Shown: positions 1-14,720 of the stretch, piece after piece
Numbering within the stretch: the stretch's first letter is position 1
How the letters are laid out: every line of letters begins with the position of its first letter
NCBI GenBank assembly: GCA_947650365.1
Contig: OX393552.1
Location: 47,880,999-47,944,998, forward strand
Length of the DNA: 64,000 nt
Reading direction: 5' to 3'
Origin: Chamaelirium japonicum
Taxonomy: Eukaryota; Streptophyta; Magnoliopsida; Liliales; Melanthiaceae
Translations under genes and position numbers: made by a program
The notes under the pieces: generated by a model
The model's database searches: none
What the model was told of the DNA's origin: nothing
The model's input: only the letters and a program-made list of their open reading frames with translations

Positions 1-980
1 CATTCTAATTCATTCGTATATCCATTCTAATTCATTCATTCGATCCATTCTAATTCATTCGTACGATCTATTCTAATTCATTCGCACGAATGTAACCATT
101 CTAATTCATTCATACGATTCATTCTAATTCATTCCTATGAGCTATTCTAATTTATTCGTACGATCCATTCTAATTCACTCGTACGATCCATTGTAATTCA
201 TTTATACAATCCATTCAGATTCATTCGCAAAAATGTATCCATTCAAATTCATTCATACGATCCATTCTAACTAATTCGCACGATCTATTCTAATTCAGTC
301 GTATGAATGTATCCATTTTAATTCATTCGTATGATCCATTCTAATTCATTCATACGATCTAATTCATTCGTACGATCCATTCTAATTCATTCGTATGATC
401 GATTCTAATTCATTCGCATGATCCATTCTAATTCATTCGTACGATCCATTCTACTTCATTCGTACGATCCATTCTAATTCATTCGCACAATCCATTCTAA
501 TTCATTCGTACGATCCATTCGAAGTCATTCGTATGATCCATTCTAACTCATTCGGTGGATCCATTCTAATTCATTCGTACGATCCATTATAATTCATTCG
601 CACGATCCATTCTAATTTATTCGTACGATCCATTCTAATTCATTCGTACGATCTATTCTAATTCATTCGCATGATCCATTCTAATTCATTCATACGATCC
701 ATTCTAATTCATTCATACGATCTATTCTAATTTATTCGTACAATCCATTCAAACTCATTCGTAAGATGCAATCTAATTCATTCGCACAAATGTATCTATT
801 CTAATTCATTCGTACAATGCGTTCTAATCCATTCGTACGATCCATTCTAATCCATTCGTACGATCCATTCTAATCCATTCGTTCGATCAATTCTAATTCA
901 TTCGTACTTACAATCCATTCTAATTCATTCGTACGATCCATTCTAATTCATTCGCACTATCCATTCTAATTTATTCGTAC

Positions 981-1004
981 GATCCATTCTAATTAGAATG
1001 GATC
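981..1004. repeat. Perfect 24-bp palindrome at an orientation switch
   Basis: The 24 bases centred between 992 and 993 equal their own reverse complement: GATCCATTCTAA is followed by its mirror TTAGAATGGATC. The F block on the left turns into an R block here without loss of satellite sequence. A near-identical junction with one mismatch lies at 7222-7245. Confidence 0.95.
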
Positions 1005-1056
1005 GTGCGAATGAATTAGAATGGATTGTACGAATGAATTAGAATGGATACATTCG

Positions 1057-1068
1057 TGCGAATTCGCA
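1057..1068. repeat. 12-bp palindrome at an R-to-F switch
   Basis: TGCGAATTCGCA is a perfect palindrome at which the short R block (993-1062) returns to F orientation. It differs from the CTAATTAG-type axis at 981-1004, so at least two kinds of dyad serve as switch points. Confidence 0.9.
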
Positions 1069-4000
1069 TGATCCATTCTAATTCATTCGTACGAATATAT
1101 CAATTCTAAGTCATTCGTACGATCTATTCTAATTCATTCGTACAATGCGTACGAATGAATTAGAATGTATTGTGCGAATGAATTAGAATGGATCGTATGA
1201 ATGAATAAGAATGGATCGTAGAATTAGAATGGATCGTACGAACGAATTAGAACGCATTGTACGAATGAATTAGAATGGATCATACGAATGGATCATACGA
1301 ATGAATTAGAATGGATTGTACGAATGAATTAGAATGGATCGTGCGAATGAATTAGAATGGATCGTACGAACGAATTAGAATGGATCGTACGAACGAATTA
1401 GAATGGATCGTATGAACGAATTAGAATGGATTGTACGAATGAATTAGAATGGACACATTCGAGCGAATGAATTAGAATGGATCGTACGAATGAATTAGAA
1501 TGGACCAAAGGAATGAATTAGATTGGATTGTGCGAATGAATTAGAATGGATCGTACGAATGAATTAGAATGGGATCGTACAAATGAAGTAGAAAGGATAC
1601 ATTTGTGCGAATAAACTAGAATGGATCGTACGAATGAATTAGAATGGATACATTTGTACGAATGAATTAGAATAGATCGTGCGAATGAATTAAAATGGAT
1701 CGTACGAATGAATTATAATGTATCGTACGAATGAATTAGAATGGATCTTGCGATTGAATTAGAATAGATCGTACGAATGAATTAGAATGGATACATTTGT
1801 GCGGATGAACTAGAATGGATATATACATTCATGCGAATGAATTAGAATGAATTAGAATGGATACATTCGTGCGAATGAATTAGAATGGATCCTACAAATG
1901 AATTAGACTGGATCGTACGAATAAATTAGAATGGATACATTCATACGAATGAATTAGAATGGATCGTACGAATGTATTAGAATGGATCGTACGAATGGAT
2001 TAGAATGGATCGTACGAATGGATTAGAATGGATCGTACGAATGAATTAGAATGGATCATATAAATGAATTAGAAAGGTTACATTCGTGATAATGAATTAA
2101 AATGGATCGTGCGAATGAATTAGAATGGATCGTGCGAATGAATTAGAATGGATCGTACGAATGAATTAGAATGGATCGTGCGAATAAATTAGATTGGATC
2201 ATACGAATAAATTAGAATGAGTTAGAATGGATCATACGAATGAGTTAGAATGGATCATACGAATAAATTAGAATGGATCGTACGAATGGATTAGAATGGA
2301 TCGTACGAATGAATTAGAATGGATTAGAATGGATCGTACGAATGAATTAGAATGGTTACATTCGTACGATCCATTCTAATTCATTCTCACAAATGTATCC
2401 ATTCTAATCCATTCGTACGATCCATTCTAATTCATTCGTACGATCCATTCTAATTCATTCGCACGAATGTATCCATTCTAATTCATTTGCACGATCCAGT
2501 CTAATTCATTCCTATGATCCATTCTAATTCATTCGTACGATCCATTCTAATTCATTCGTACGATCCTTTCTAATTCATTCGCACGATCCATTCTAATTTA
2601 TTCGCACGATCCATTCTAATTCGTTCGTATGATCCTTTCTAATTCATTCGTATGATACATTCGTGAGAATGAATTAGAATAGATCGTACGAATAAATTAG
2701 AATGGATACATTTGTGCGAATGAATTAGAATAGATCGTAGGAATGAATTAGAATGGATCATACGAATAAATTAGAATGGATCATACGAATGAATTAGAAT
2801 GGATTGTACGAATGAATTAGAATGGATACATTCGTGCGAATGAATTAGAATGGATCGGACGAATGAATTAGAATGGATCGTACGAATGCATTAGAATGGA
2901 TCGTACGAATGAATTAGAATGGATACATTTGAGCTAATGAATTAGAATGGATCGTGCGATGAATTAGAATGGATCATACAAATGAATTAGAATGGATTCT
3001 AATCCATTCGTACGATCCATTCTAATCTATTCTAATTCATTCGCACAAATGTATCCATTCTAATTCATTCGCACGAATGTAACCTTTCTAATTCATTTGT
3101 ATGATCCATTCAAATTCATTCGTACGAATAAATAGAATGGATCGCACGAATGAATCGTACGAACGAATTAGAATGGATCGTACGAATGAATTAGAATGGA
3201 TCGTACGAATGAATTAGAATGGATCGTACGAATGAATTAGAATGGATCGTACGAATGGACGTACGATTCACGATCCATTCTAATTCATTCGTATGATCCA
3301 TTCTAATTCATTTGTACGATCCATTCTAATTCATTCGCACGAATGTATCCATTCTAATTCATTCGTACGATCGATTCTAATTCATTTGTATGATCCATTC
3401 TAATTCATTCGTACGATCCATTCTAATTCATTCTCACAAATATAACCTTTCTAATTCATTTGTACGATCCATTCTAATTCATTCGTACGATCCATTCTAA
3501 TCCATTCGTACGATCCATTCTAATCCATTCGTACGATCCATTCTAATTCATTCGCACGAATGTAACCATTCTAATTCATTCGTACGATCCACTCTAATTC
3601 ATTCATACAATCCATTCTAATTCATTCGCACGAATGTATCCATTCTAATTAATTCGTACGATCCATTCTAATTCATTCGTATGATCCATTCTTATTCATT
3701 CGCACGATTCAGTCTAATTGATTCGCACGATCCATTCTAATTTATTCGCATGAATGTATCCATTCTAATTTATTCGTACGATCCATTCTACTTCATTAAT
3801 ACGATCCATTCTAATTCATTCGTACGATCCATTCTAATTCATATGCACAAAGGTATCCATTCTAATTCATTTGCACGATCTATTCTAATTCATTCCTATG
3901 ATCCATTCTAATTCATTCGTACAATCCATTCTAATTCATTCGCTCGAATGTATCCATTCTAATTCATTCGTACGATCCATTCTAATTCATTCGCACGATC

Positions 4001-7000
4001 CATTCTAATTCATTCGTACGATCCATTCTAATTCATTCCTACGATCTATTCTAATTCATTCGCTCGAATGTATCCATTCTAATTCATTCGTACGATCTAT
4101 TCTAGTTCATTCGTACGATCCATTTTTATTCATTCGTATGAATGTATCCATTCTAATTTATTCGTACGATCTAGTCTAATTCGTTCGTACGATCCATTCT
4201 AATTCATTCGCACAAATGTATCCATTCAAATTCATTCGTACGAACTATTCTAATTCATTTGTATGATCCATTCTAATTCATTCGTATGATTCATTCTAAT
4301 TTATTCGTACGATCCATTGTAATTCATTCGCACAAATGTATCCATTCTAATTCATTCGTACGATCCATTCTAATTCATTCGCACGATCCATTCTAATTCA
4401 TTTGTACGAATGTATCCATTCTAATTCATTCGCACGAACCATTCTTATTCATTCGCACAAATGTATCCATTCTAATTCATTCGTACGATCCATTCTAATT
4501 CATTCGTACGATCCATTCTAATTCATTCGCACGATCCATTCTAATTCATTCTAATTCATTCGTACGACCCATTCTAGTTCATTCACACGATCCATTCTAA
4601 TTCATTCGTACGATCTATTCTAATTCATTCGTACGATCCATTCTAATTCATTCGCATGATCCATTCTAATTCATTCGCACGAATGTATCCATTCTAATTC
4701 ATTTGCACGATCTATTCTAATTTATTCCTATGATCCATTCTAATTCATTCGTACGATCCATTCTAATTCATTCGCTCGAATGTATACATTCTAATTCATT
4801 CGTATGATCCATTCTAATTCATTCATATGATCCATTCTAATTCGTTCGTACGATCCATTCTAATTCGTTCGTATGATCCATTCTAATTCATTCGTATGAT
4901 CCATTCTAATTCATTCACACGATCCATTCTAATTCATTCGCTCGAATGTATCCATTCTAATTCATTCGTACGATCCATTCTAATTCATTCGCTCAAATGT
5001 ATCCATTCTAATTCATTCGTACGATCCATTCTAATTCGTTCATACGATCCATTCTAATTCATTCCAATGATCCATTCTAATTCATTCGTACGATCCATTC
5101 TAATTCATTCGCTCGAATGTATCCATTCTAATTCATTCATACAATCCATTCTAATTCGTTCAAACAATCCATTCTAATTCATTCGTACGATCCATTTTAA
5201 TTCATTCGCACAAATGTAACCTTTCTAATTCATTCGTACGATCCATTCTAATCCATTCGTACGATCCATTCTAATCCATTCTTATGATCCATTCAAATCC
5301 ATTCGTACGATCTATTCTAATTCATTCGTACGTCGTACGATCCATTCTAATTCATTCTTACGAATGTAACCTTTCTAATACATTTGTATGATCCATTCTA
5401 ATTCATTCGTACGATCCATTCTAATCCATTCGTACGATCCATTCTAATCCATTCGTAGGATCCATTCTAATTCATTCGCACGAATGTATCCATTCTAATT
5501 CATTCGCTCGAATGTATCCATTCTAATTCATTCGTACGATCCATTCTTATTCATTCATACGATCCATTCTAATTCATTTGTACAAAAGAATTAAAATGGA
5601 TCGTACAAATGAATTAGAATGGATCATACGAATGAATTAGAATGGATCGTCCGAATGAATTAGAATGGATTGTACGAAAGAATTAGAATGGATCGTACGA
5701 ATGCCTTTCTAATTCATTTGTACGATCCATTCTAATTCATTCGTACGATCCATTCTAATCCATTTGTACGATCCATTCTAATCCATTCGTACGATCCATT
5801 CTAATTCATTCGCACATTCCATTCTAATTCATTCGTACAAATGTATCCATTCTAATTCATTCGTACAATCCATTCTAATTCATTCGTACGATCCATTCTA
5901 ATTCATTCGCACAAATGTATCCATTCTAATTCATTCGTACTATCCATTCTAATTCATTCGCACGATCCATTCTAATTTATTCTTACGATCCATTCTAATT
6001 CATTCGTACGATCTATTCTAATTCATTCGTATGATCCATTCTAATTCATTCGTACGATCCATTCTAATTCATTCGTACAATCCATTCTAATTCATTCGTA
6101 CGATCCATTCTAATTCATTCGCACAATCCAATCTAATTCATTCCTTTGATCCATTCTAATTCATTCTTACGATCCATTCTAATTCATTCGCTCGAATGTA
6201 TCCATTCTAATTCATTCGTACGATCCATTCTAATTCGTTCATACGATCCATTCTAATTCATTCGTACGATCCATTCTAATTCATTCGCACGATCCATTCT
6301 AATTCATTCGCACGATCCATTCTATTTCATTCGCACGATCCATTCTAATTCATTCGCACGATCCATTCTAATTCATTCGCACGATCCATTCTAATTCATT
6401 CGTACGATTCATTCTAATTCATTCGTACGATCCATTCTAATTCATTCGTACAATCCATTCTAATTCATTTGCTCGAATGTATCCATTCTAATTCATTCGT
6501 ACGATCCATTCTAATTCGTTCATACGATCCATTCTAATTCATTCCAATGATCCATTCTAATTCATTCGTACGATCCATTCTAATTCATTCGCTCGAATGT
6601 ATCCATTCTAATTCATTCGTACGATCCATTCTAATTCGTTCAAACGATCCATTCTAATTCGTTCGTACGATCCATTCTAATTCATTCATTCGTACAATCC
6701 ATTCTAATTCATTCGTACGATCCATTGTAATTCATTCATACAATCCATTCAGATTCATTCGCACAAATGTATCCATTCAAATTCATTCATACGATCCATT
6801 CTAATTAATTCGCACGATCTATTCTAATTCAGTCGTATGAATGTATCCATTTTAATTCATTCGTACGATCCATTCTAATTCATTCGTACGATCTAATTCA
6901 TTCGTACGATCCATTCTAATTCATTCGTACGATCGATTCTAATTCATTCGCACGATCCATTCTAATTCATTCGTACGATCCATTCTACTTCATTCGTATG

Positions 7001-10000
7001 ATCCATTCTAATTTATTCGTTCAAATATATCCATTCTAATTCATTCGTATGATCCATTATAATTCATTCGCACGATCCATTCTAATTCATTCGCACGAAT
7101 GTATCCATTCTAATTCATTTGCACGATCCATTCTAATTCATTCCTATGATCCATTCTAATTCATTCGTACGATCCATCCTAATTCATTCGCTCGAATGTA
7201 TCCATTCTAATTCATTCGTATGATCCATTCTAATTAGAATCGATCGTACGAATGAATTAGAATGGTTACATTCGTGCGAATGAATTAGAATGGATCGTAC
7301 GAATGAATTAGAATGAATCATACGAATGAATTAGAATGGATCATGCGAATGAATTTGAATGGATCGTACGAATGAATTGAATGGATTGTGCGAATGAATT
7401 TGAATGGATCGTACGAATGAATTAGAATGGATACATTCGTGCGAATGAATTAGAATGGACCGGATGAATGAATTAGAATGGATCGTGCGAATGAATTAGA
7501 ATAGATCGTGCGAATGAATTGGAATGGATCATACAAATAAATTAGAAAGGTTACAATTGTGAGAATGAATTAGAATGGATCGTACGAATGAATTATAATG
7601 TATCATGCGAATGAATTTGAATGGATCGTACGAATGAATAAGAATGGATCGTACAAATGAATTAGAATGGATTGTACGAATGAATTAGAATGGATCGTAC
7701 AAATAAATTAGAAAGGTTACATTTGAGAGAATGAATTTGAATGGATCGTACGAATGAATTAGAATGGATCGAACGAATGAATTAGAATGGATCGAATGAA
7801 TGAATTAGAATGGATCATACGAATGAATTAGAATGGATCGTGCAAATGAATTAGAATGGATTGTACGAACGAATTAGAATGGATCGTACGAACGAATTAG
7901 AATGGATCATATGAACGAATTAGAATGGATCGTACGAATGAATTAGAATGGATTAGAATGGATCATACGAATGGATTACAATGGACCGTACGAATGCATT
8001 AGAATGGATATATTCGTGCGAATGAATTAGAATGGATCGTACGAAAGAATTAGAATGGATCGTGCGAATGAATTAGAATGGATCGTACGAATGAATTAGA
8101 ATGGATCGTGCGAATGAATTAGAATGGATCGTATGAATGAATTAGAATGGATTGTGCAAATGAATTAGAATGGATACATTCGTGCGAATGAATTAGAATG
8201 GATCGTAGGAATGAATTAGAATGGATCGTACGAATGAATTAGAATGGTTACATTCGTGCGAATGAAATACAATGGATCGTATGAATGAATTAGAATGGAT
8301 CGTACGAATGAATTAGAATGGATCGAACGAATGAATTAAAATGGATACATTCGAGCGAATGAATTAGTATAGATCGTAGGAATGAATTAGAATGGACCAT
8401 ACGAATGAATTAGAATGGATCGTGCGAATGAATTAGAATGGATTGTACGAATGAATTAGAATGGATACATTCGAGCGAATGAATTAGAATGGATCGTACG
8501 AATGAATTAGAATGGATTATAGGAATGAATTAGAATGGATCGTACGAATGGATTAGAACGCATTGTACGAATGAATTAGAATGGATCGTACAAATGAATT
8601 AGAATGGATACATTCGTGCTAATGAATTATAATGGATCGTGCGAATGAATTAGAATGAATCGTACGAATGAATTAGAATGGTTACATTCATGCGAATGAA
8701 TTAGAATGGATCGTACGAACGAATTAGAATGGATCGTTTGAACGAATTAGAATGGATAGTACGAATGAATTAGAATGGATACATTCGAGTGAATGAATTA
8801 GAATGGATCGTACGAATGAATTAGAATGGATCATTGGAATGAATTAGAAAGGATCGTATGAACGAATTAGAATGGATCGTACAAATGAATTAGAATGGAT
8901 ACATTCGAGCGAATGAATTAGAATGGATCGTACGAATGAATTAGAATGGATCGTACGAATAAATTAGAATGAATCGTACGAATGAATTAGAATGGATCGT
9001 GCGAATGAATTAGAATGGATCGTGCGAATGAAATAGAATGGATCGTGCGAATAAATTAGAATGGATCGTGCGAATGAATTAGAATGGATCGTACGAACGA
9101 ATTAGAATGGATCGTACGAACGAATTTGAATGGATCGTACGAATGAATTAGAATGGATACATTCGAGCGAATGAATTAGAATGGATCGTACGAATGAATT
9201 AGAATGGATCAAAGGAATGAATTAGATTGGATTGTGCGAATGAATTAGAATGGATCGTACGAATGAATTAGAATGGATTGTACGAATGAATTAGAATGGA
9301 TCGCACGAATGAATTAGAATGGATCGTGCGAATGAATTAGAATGGATCGTACGAATGGATTAGAATAGATCATACGAATGGATTAGAATGGATCGTATGA
9401 ATGAATTAGAATGGATCGTACAAATGAATTAGAAAGGCATTCGCATGATCCATTCTAATTCAATCGTACAATCCATTCTAATTCATTCGCACGATCCATT
9501 CTAATTCATTCGTATGATCCATTCTAATTCATTCCTACGATCTATTCTAATTCATTCGCTCGAATGTATCCATTCTAATTCATTCGTTCGATCCATTCTA
9601 ATTCATTCGTACGATCCATTCAAATTCATTCGCATGATCCAATCTAATTCATTCGTACAATCCATTCTAATCCATTCGTACGATCCATTCTAATCCATTC
9701 GTACGATCCATTCTAATCCATTCGTAGGATCCATTCTAATTCATTCGTACGATCCATTCTAATTCATTCGCACAAATGTATCCATTCTAATTCATTCGTA
9801 CAATCCATTCTAATTCATTCGCACGATCCATTCTAATTCATTCGTATGATCCATTCTAATTCATTCATACGATCTATTCTAATTCATTCGCTCGATTGTA
9901 TCCATTCTAATTCATTCATACGTTCCATTCTTATTCATTCGTACGATCCATTCAAATTCATTCGTATGATCCATTCTAATTCATTCGTACGATCCATTCT

Positions 10001-11389
10001 AATTCATTCACACGAATGTAACCTTTCTAATTCATTTGTATGATCCATTCTAATTCATTAATGGATCGAGCGAATGAATTAGAATGGATCATGCGATGAA
10101 GTAGAATGGATCATACAAATGAATTAGAATGGATTCTAATCCATTCGTACGATCCTATTCTAATTCATTTGCACAAATGTATCCATTCTAATTCATTCTC
10201 ACAAATGTATCCATTCTAATTCATTCGTATGATCCATTCTAATTCATTCGTACGATCCATTCTAATCCATTCGTACGATCCATTCTAATCCATTCGTACG
10301 ATCTATTCTAATCAATTCATACGATCCATTCTAATTCATTCGTCTGATCTATTCTAATTCATTCGCTCGAATGTATCCATTCTAATTCATTCGTTCGATC
10401 CTATCTAATTCATTCGTACGATCCATTCAAATTCATTCGCATGATCCATTCTAATTCATTCTCACGAATGTAACCTTTCTAATTTATTTGTATGATCCAT
10501 TGTAATTCATTCGTATGATCCATTCAAATCCATTCGTACGATCCATTCTAATTCATTCGTACGATCCATTCATTAGAATTGATACATTTGTATGAATAAA
10601 TTAGAATGGATTGTACGAATGAATTAGAATGGATACATTCTTGCAAATAAATTAGAATGGATTGTATATTCGTGCAAATAAATTAGAATGGATCATACGA
10701 ATGAATTAGAATGGATTGTGCGATTCGAATGGATCGTACGAATGGATTAGAATGGATCATACGAATGAATTAGAGTGGATCGTACGAATGACTTAGAATG
10801 GATACATTCGAGCGAATGAATTAGAATGGATCGTACGAATGAATTAGAATGGATCATAGGAATGAATTAGAATGGATCGTGCAAATAAATTAGAATGGAT
10901 ACATTCGTGTGAATGAATTAGAATGGATCGTAGGAATGAATTAGAATGGATCGTACGAATGAATTAGAATGGTTACATTCGTGCGAATGAATTAGAATGG
11001 ATCGTACGAATGGATTAGAATGGATTATACGAATGAATTAGAATGGATCGTACAAATGAATTAGAAAGGTTACATTTATGAGAATGAATTAGAATGGATC
11101 GTACGAATGGATTAGAATGAATCGTACAAATGGATTAGAATGGATCATACGAATGAATTAGAATGGATCGTACGAATGCATTAGAATGGATACATTCGTG
11201 CGAATGAATTAGAATGGATCGTACAAATGAATTAGAATGGGTCGTGCGAATGAATTAGAATGGATCATACGAATGAATTAGAATGGATCGTGCGAATGAA
11301 TTAGAATGGAAACATTGGTGCGAATGAATTAGAATGGATCGTACGAATGAATTAGAATGGATCGTACGAATGAATTAGAATGGATCGTA

Positions 11390-14300
11390 CGAATGAATTA
11401 GAATGGATCGTGCGAATGATTTTGAATGGATCGTACGAATGAATTAGAATGGATACATTTGTGCGAATGAGTTAGAATGGATCATACGAATGAATTAGAA
11501 TGGATCGTACGAATGAATTAGAATGGATCATACGAATGAATTAGAATGGATCGTGCAAATGAATTAGAATGGATTGTACGAATGAATTAGAATGGATACA
11601 TTCGAGCGAATGAATTAGAATAGATCGTAGGAATGAATTAGAATGGATCATACGAATGAATTAGAATGGATCGTGCGAATGAATTAGAATGGATTGTATG
11701 AATGAATTAGAATGGATACATTCGTGCGAATGAATTAGAATGGATCAGACGAATGAATTAGAATGGATCGTATGATTCATTCTAATTCATTCGTACGATC
11801 CATTCTAATACATTCATACGATCCATTCTAATTTATTCGTACGATCCATTCTAACTCATTCGGTGGATCCATTCTAATTTATTCGTACGATCCATTCTAA
11901 TTCATTTGCACGATCGATTCTAATTTACGCGTACGATCCATTCTAATTCATTCATACGATCTATTCTAATTCATTCGCACGAATGTAACCATTCTAATTC
12001 ATTTGTACGATTCATTCTAATTCATGCGTATAAGCTATTCTAATTCATTTGTACGATCCATTCTAATTCATTCGTACGATCCATTCTAATTCATTCGCAC
12101 CAATGTATCCATTCTAATTCATTCGTACAATCCATTCTAATTCATTCGCACGATCCATTCTAATTCATTCGTACGATCCATTCTAATTCATTCGTACGAT
12201 CTATTCTAATTCATTCGTACGATCCATTCTAATCCATTCGCACGATCCATTCTAATCCATTCGTACGATCCATTCTAATTCATTCGTACAAATGAATTAG
12301 AATGGATCGTATGAATGAATAAGAATGGATCGTACGAATGAATTAGAATGGATCGTGCGAATGAATTAGAATGAATCGTACGAATGCATTAGAATGGATA
12401 CATTCGTGCGAATGAATTAGAATGGATCGTACGAAAGAATTAGAATGGATCATACAAATGAATTAGAAAGGTTACATTCGTGAGAATGAATTAGAATGGA
12501 TCGTACGAATGAATTAGAATGGATCGTACGAATGAATTAGAATGGATACATTCAAGCGAATGAATTAGAATGGATCGTACGAACGAATTAGAATGGATCA
12601 TAGGAATGAATTAGAATGGATCGTGCAAATGAATTAGAATTTATAGTGCAAATGAATTAGAATGAATCATACGAATGAATTAGAACGGATTCGTGCGAAT
12701 GAATTAGAATGGATCGTACGAATGAATTAGAATGGATCATACAAATGAATTAGAATGGATACATTCGAGCAAATGAATTAGAATAGATCGTAGGAATGAA
12801 TTAGAATGGATCATGCGAATGAATTTGAATGGATCGTACGAATGAATTAGAATGGATCATACAAATGAATTAGAATGGATACATTCGAGCGAATGAATTA
12901 GAATAGATCGTACGAATGAATTAGAATGGATCGTACGAATGAATTAGAATGGATCGTACGAATGAATTAGAATGGATCGTGCGAATGATTTTGAATGGAT
13001 CGTACAAATGAATTAGAATGGATCGTACGAATGAATTAGAATGGATCATACAAATGAATTAGAATGGATCGTGCGAATGATTTTGAATGGATCGTACGAA
13101 TGAATTAGAATGGATACATTTGTGCGAATGAGTTAGAATGGATCATACGAATGAATTAGAATGGATCGTACGAATGAATTAGAATGGATCATACGAATGA
13201 ATTAGAATGGATCGTGCAAATGAATTAGAATGGATTGTACGAATGAATTAGAATGGATACATTCGAGCGAATGTATTAGAATAGATCGTAGGAATGAATT
13301 AGAATGGATCATACGAATGAATTAGAATGGATCGTGCGAATGAATTAGAATGGATTGTATGAATGAATTAGAATGGATACATTCGTGCGAATGAATTAGA
13401 ATGGATCAGACGAATGAATTAGAATGGATCGTATGATTCATTCTAATTCATTCGTACGATCCATTCTAATACATTCATACGATCCATTCTAATTTATTCG
13501 TACGATCCATTCTAACTCATTCGGTGGATCCATTCTAATTTATTCGTACGATCCATTCTAATTCATTTGCACGATCGATTCTAATTTACGCGTACGATCC
13601 ATTCTAATTCATTCATACGATCTATTCTAATTCATTCGCACGAATGTAACCATTCTAATTCATTTGTACGATTCATTCTAATTCATGCGTATAAGCTATT
13701 CTAATTCATTTGTATGATCTATTCTAATTCATTCGTACGATCCATTCTAATTCATTCGTACGATCCATTCTAATTCATTCGCACCAATGTATCCATTCTA
13801 ATTCATTCGTACGATCCATTCTAATTCATTCGCACGATCCATTCTAATTCATTCGTACGATCCATTCTAATTCATTCGTACGATCCATTCTAATTCATTC
13901 GTACGATCCATTCTAATCCATTCGCACGATCCATTCTAATCCATTCCTACGATCCATTCTAATTCATTCGTACAAATGAATTAGAATGGATCGTATGAAT
14001 GAATAAGAATGGATCGTACGAATGAATTAGAATGGATCGTGCGAATGAATTAGAATGAATCGTACGAATGCATTAGAATGGATACATTCGTGCGAATGAA
14101 TTAGAATGGATCGTACGAAAGAATTAGAATGGATCATACAAATGAATTTGAAAGGTTACATTCGTGAGAATGAATTAGAATGGATCGTACGAATGAATTA
14201 GAATGGATCGTACGAATGAATTAGAATGGATACATTCAAGCGAATGAATTAGAATGGATCTTACGAACGAATTAGAATGGATCATAGGAATGAATTAGAA

Positions 14301-14720
14301 TGGATCGTGCAAATGAATTAGAATTTATAGTGCGAATGAATTAGAATGAATCATACGAATGAATTAGAACGGATTCGTGCGAATGAATTAGAATGGATCG
14401 TACGAATGAATTAGAATGGATCATACAAATGAATTAGAATGGATACATTCGAGCGAATGAATTAGAATAGTTCGTACGAATGAATTAGAATGGATCATGC
14501 GAATGAATTTGAATGGATCGTACGAATGAATTAGAATGGATCAAACTAATGAATTAGAATGGATACATTCGAGCGAATGAATTAGAATAGATCGTAGGAA
14601 TGAATTAGAATGGTTACATTCATGCGAATGAATTAGAGTGGATCGTACGAATGAATTTGATCGTACGAATGAATTAGAATGGTTCGTACGAATGAATTAG
14701 AATGGATCGTACAAATGAAT
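11390..14720. repeat. Tandem duplication of a 1.66-kb multi-monomer satellite block
   Basis: Two adjacent copies share rare variants in the same order. Examples are GAATGATTTTGAATGG at 11414 and 13075, the switch TATGATTCATTC at 11771 and 13432, and GGATACATTCGAGCG at 11594 and 13255, all offset by exactly 1,661 bp. From GCACCAATG (12097 and 13781) onward the offset becomes 1,684 bp, meaning the second copy gained one 23-bp monomer (around 13,707-13,730). Each copy includes both F and R blocks, so the duplication is younger than those inversions. Outer ends are approximate. Confidence 0.88.

Larger units (their letters stand above)
1..7233. repeat. 23/28-bp satellite array, left arm part 1
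   Basis: Continuous tandem array. The plus-strand ('F') monomer is CCATTCTAATTCATTCG plus TACGAT (23 bp). The 28-bp form replaces CGATCC with CGAATGTATCC. Approximate orientation map read by eye (F as above, R its reverse complement): F 1-992, R to 1062, F to 1147, R to 2362, F to 2654, R to 3000, F to 3123, R to 3258, F to 5581, R to 5703, F to 7233. Point variants (GTACG, GCACG, GTATG, CTACG, GCTCG after CATT) are scattered. There is no gene: 23 is not a multiple of 3, so reading frames rotate through the array and open stretches are accidental. Confidence 0.97.

Noticed and set aside
9846-10043. Open frame with IHSNSF-type repeats in the satellite (also 61878-62075 and the minus frame 16882-17091)
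   Set aside because: Three 23-bp units equal 23 codons, so the satellite gives a periodic peptide wherever stops are missing by chance. There is no promoter or start context, and the frame dies in neighbouring units.
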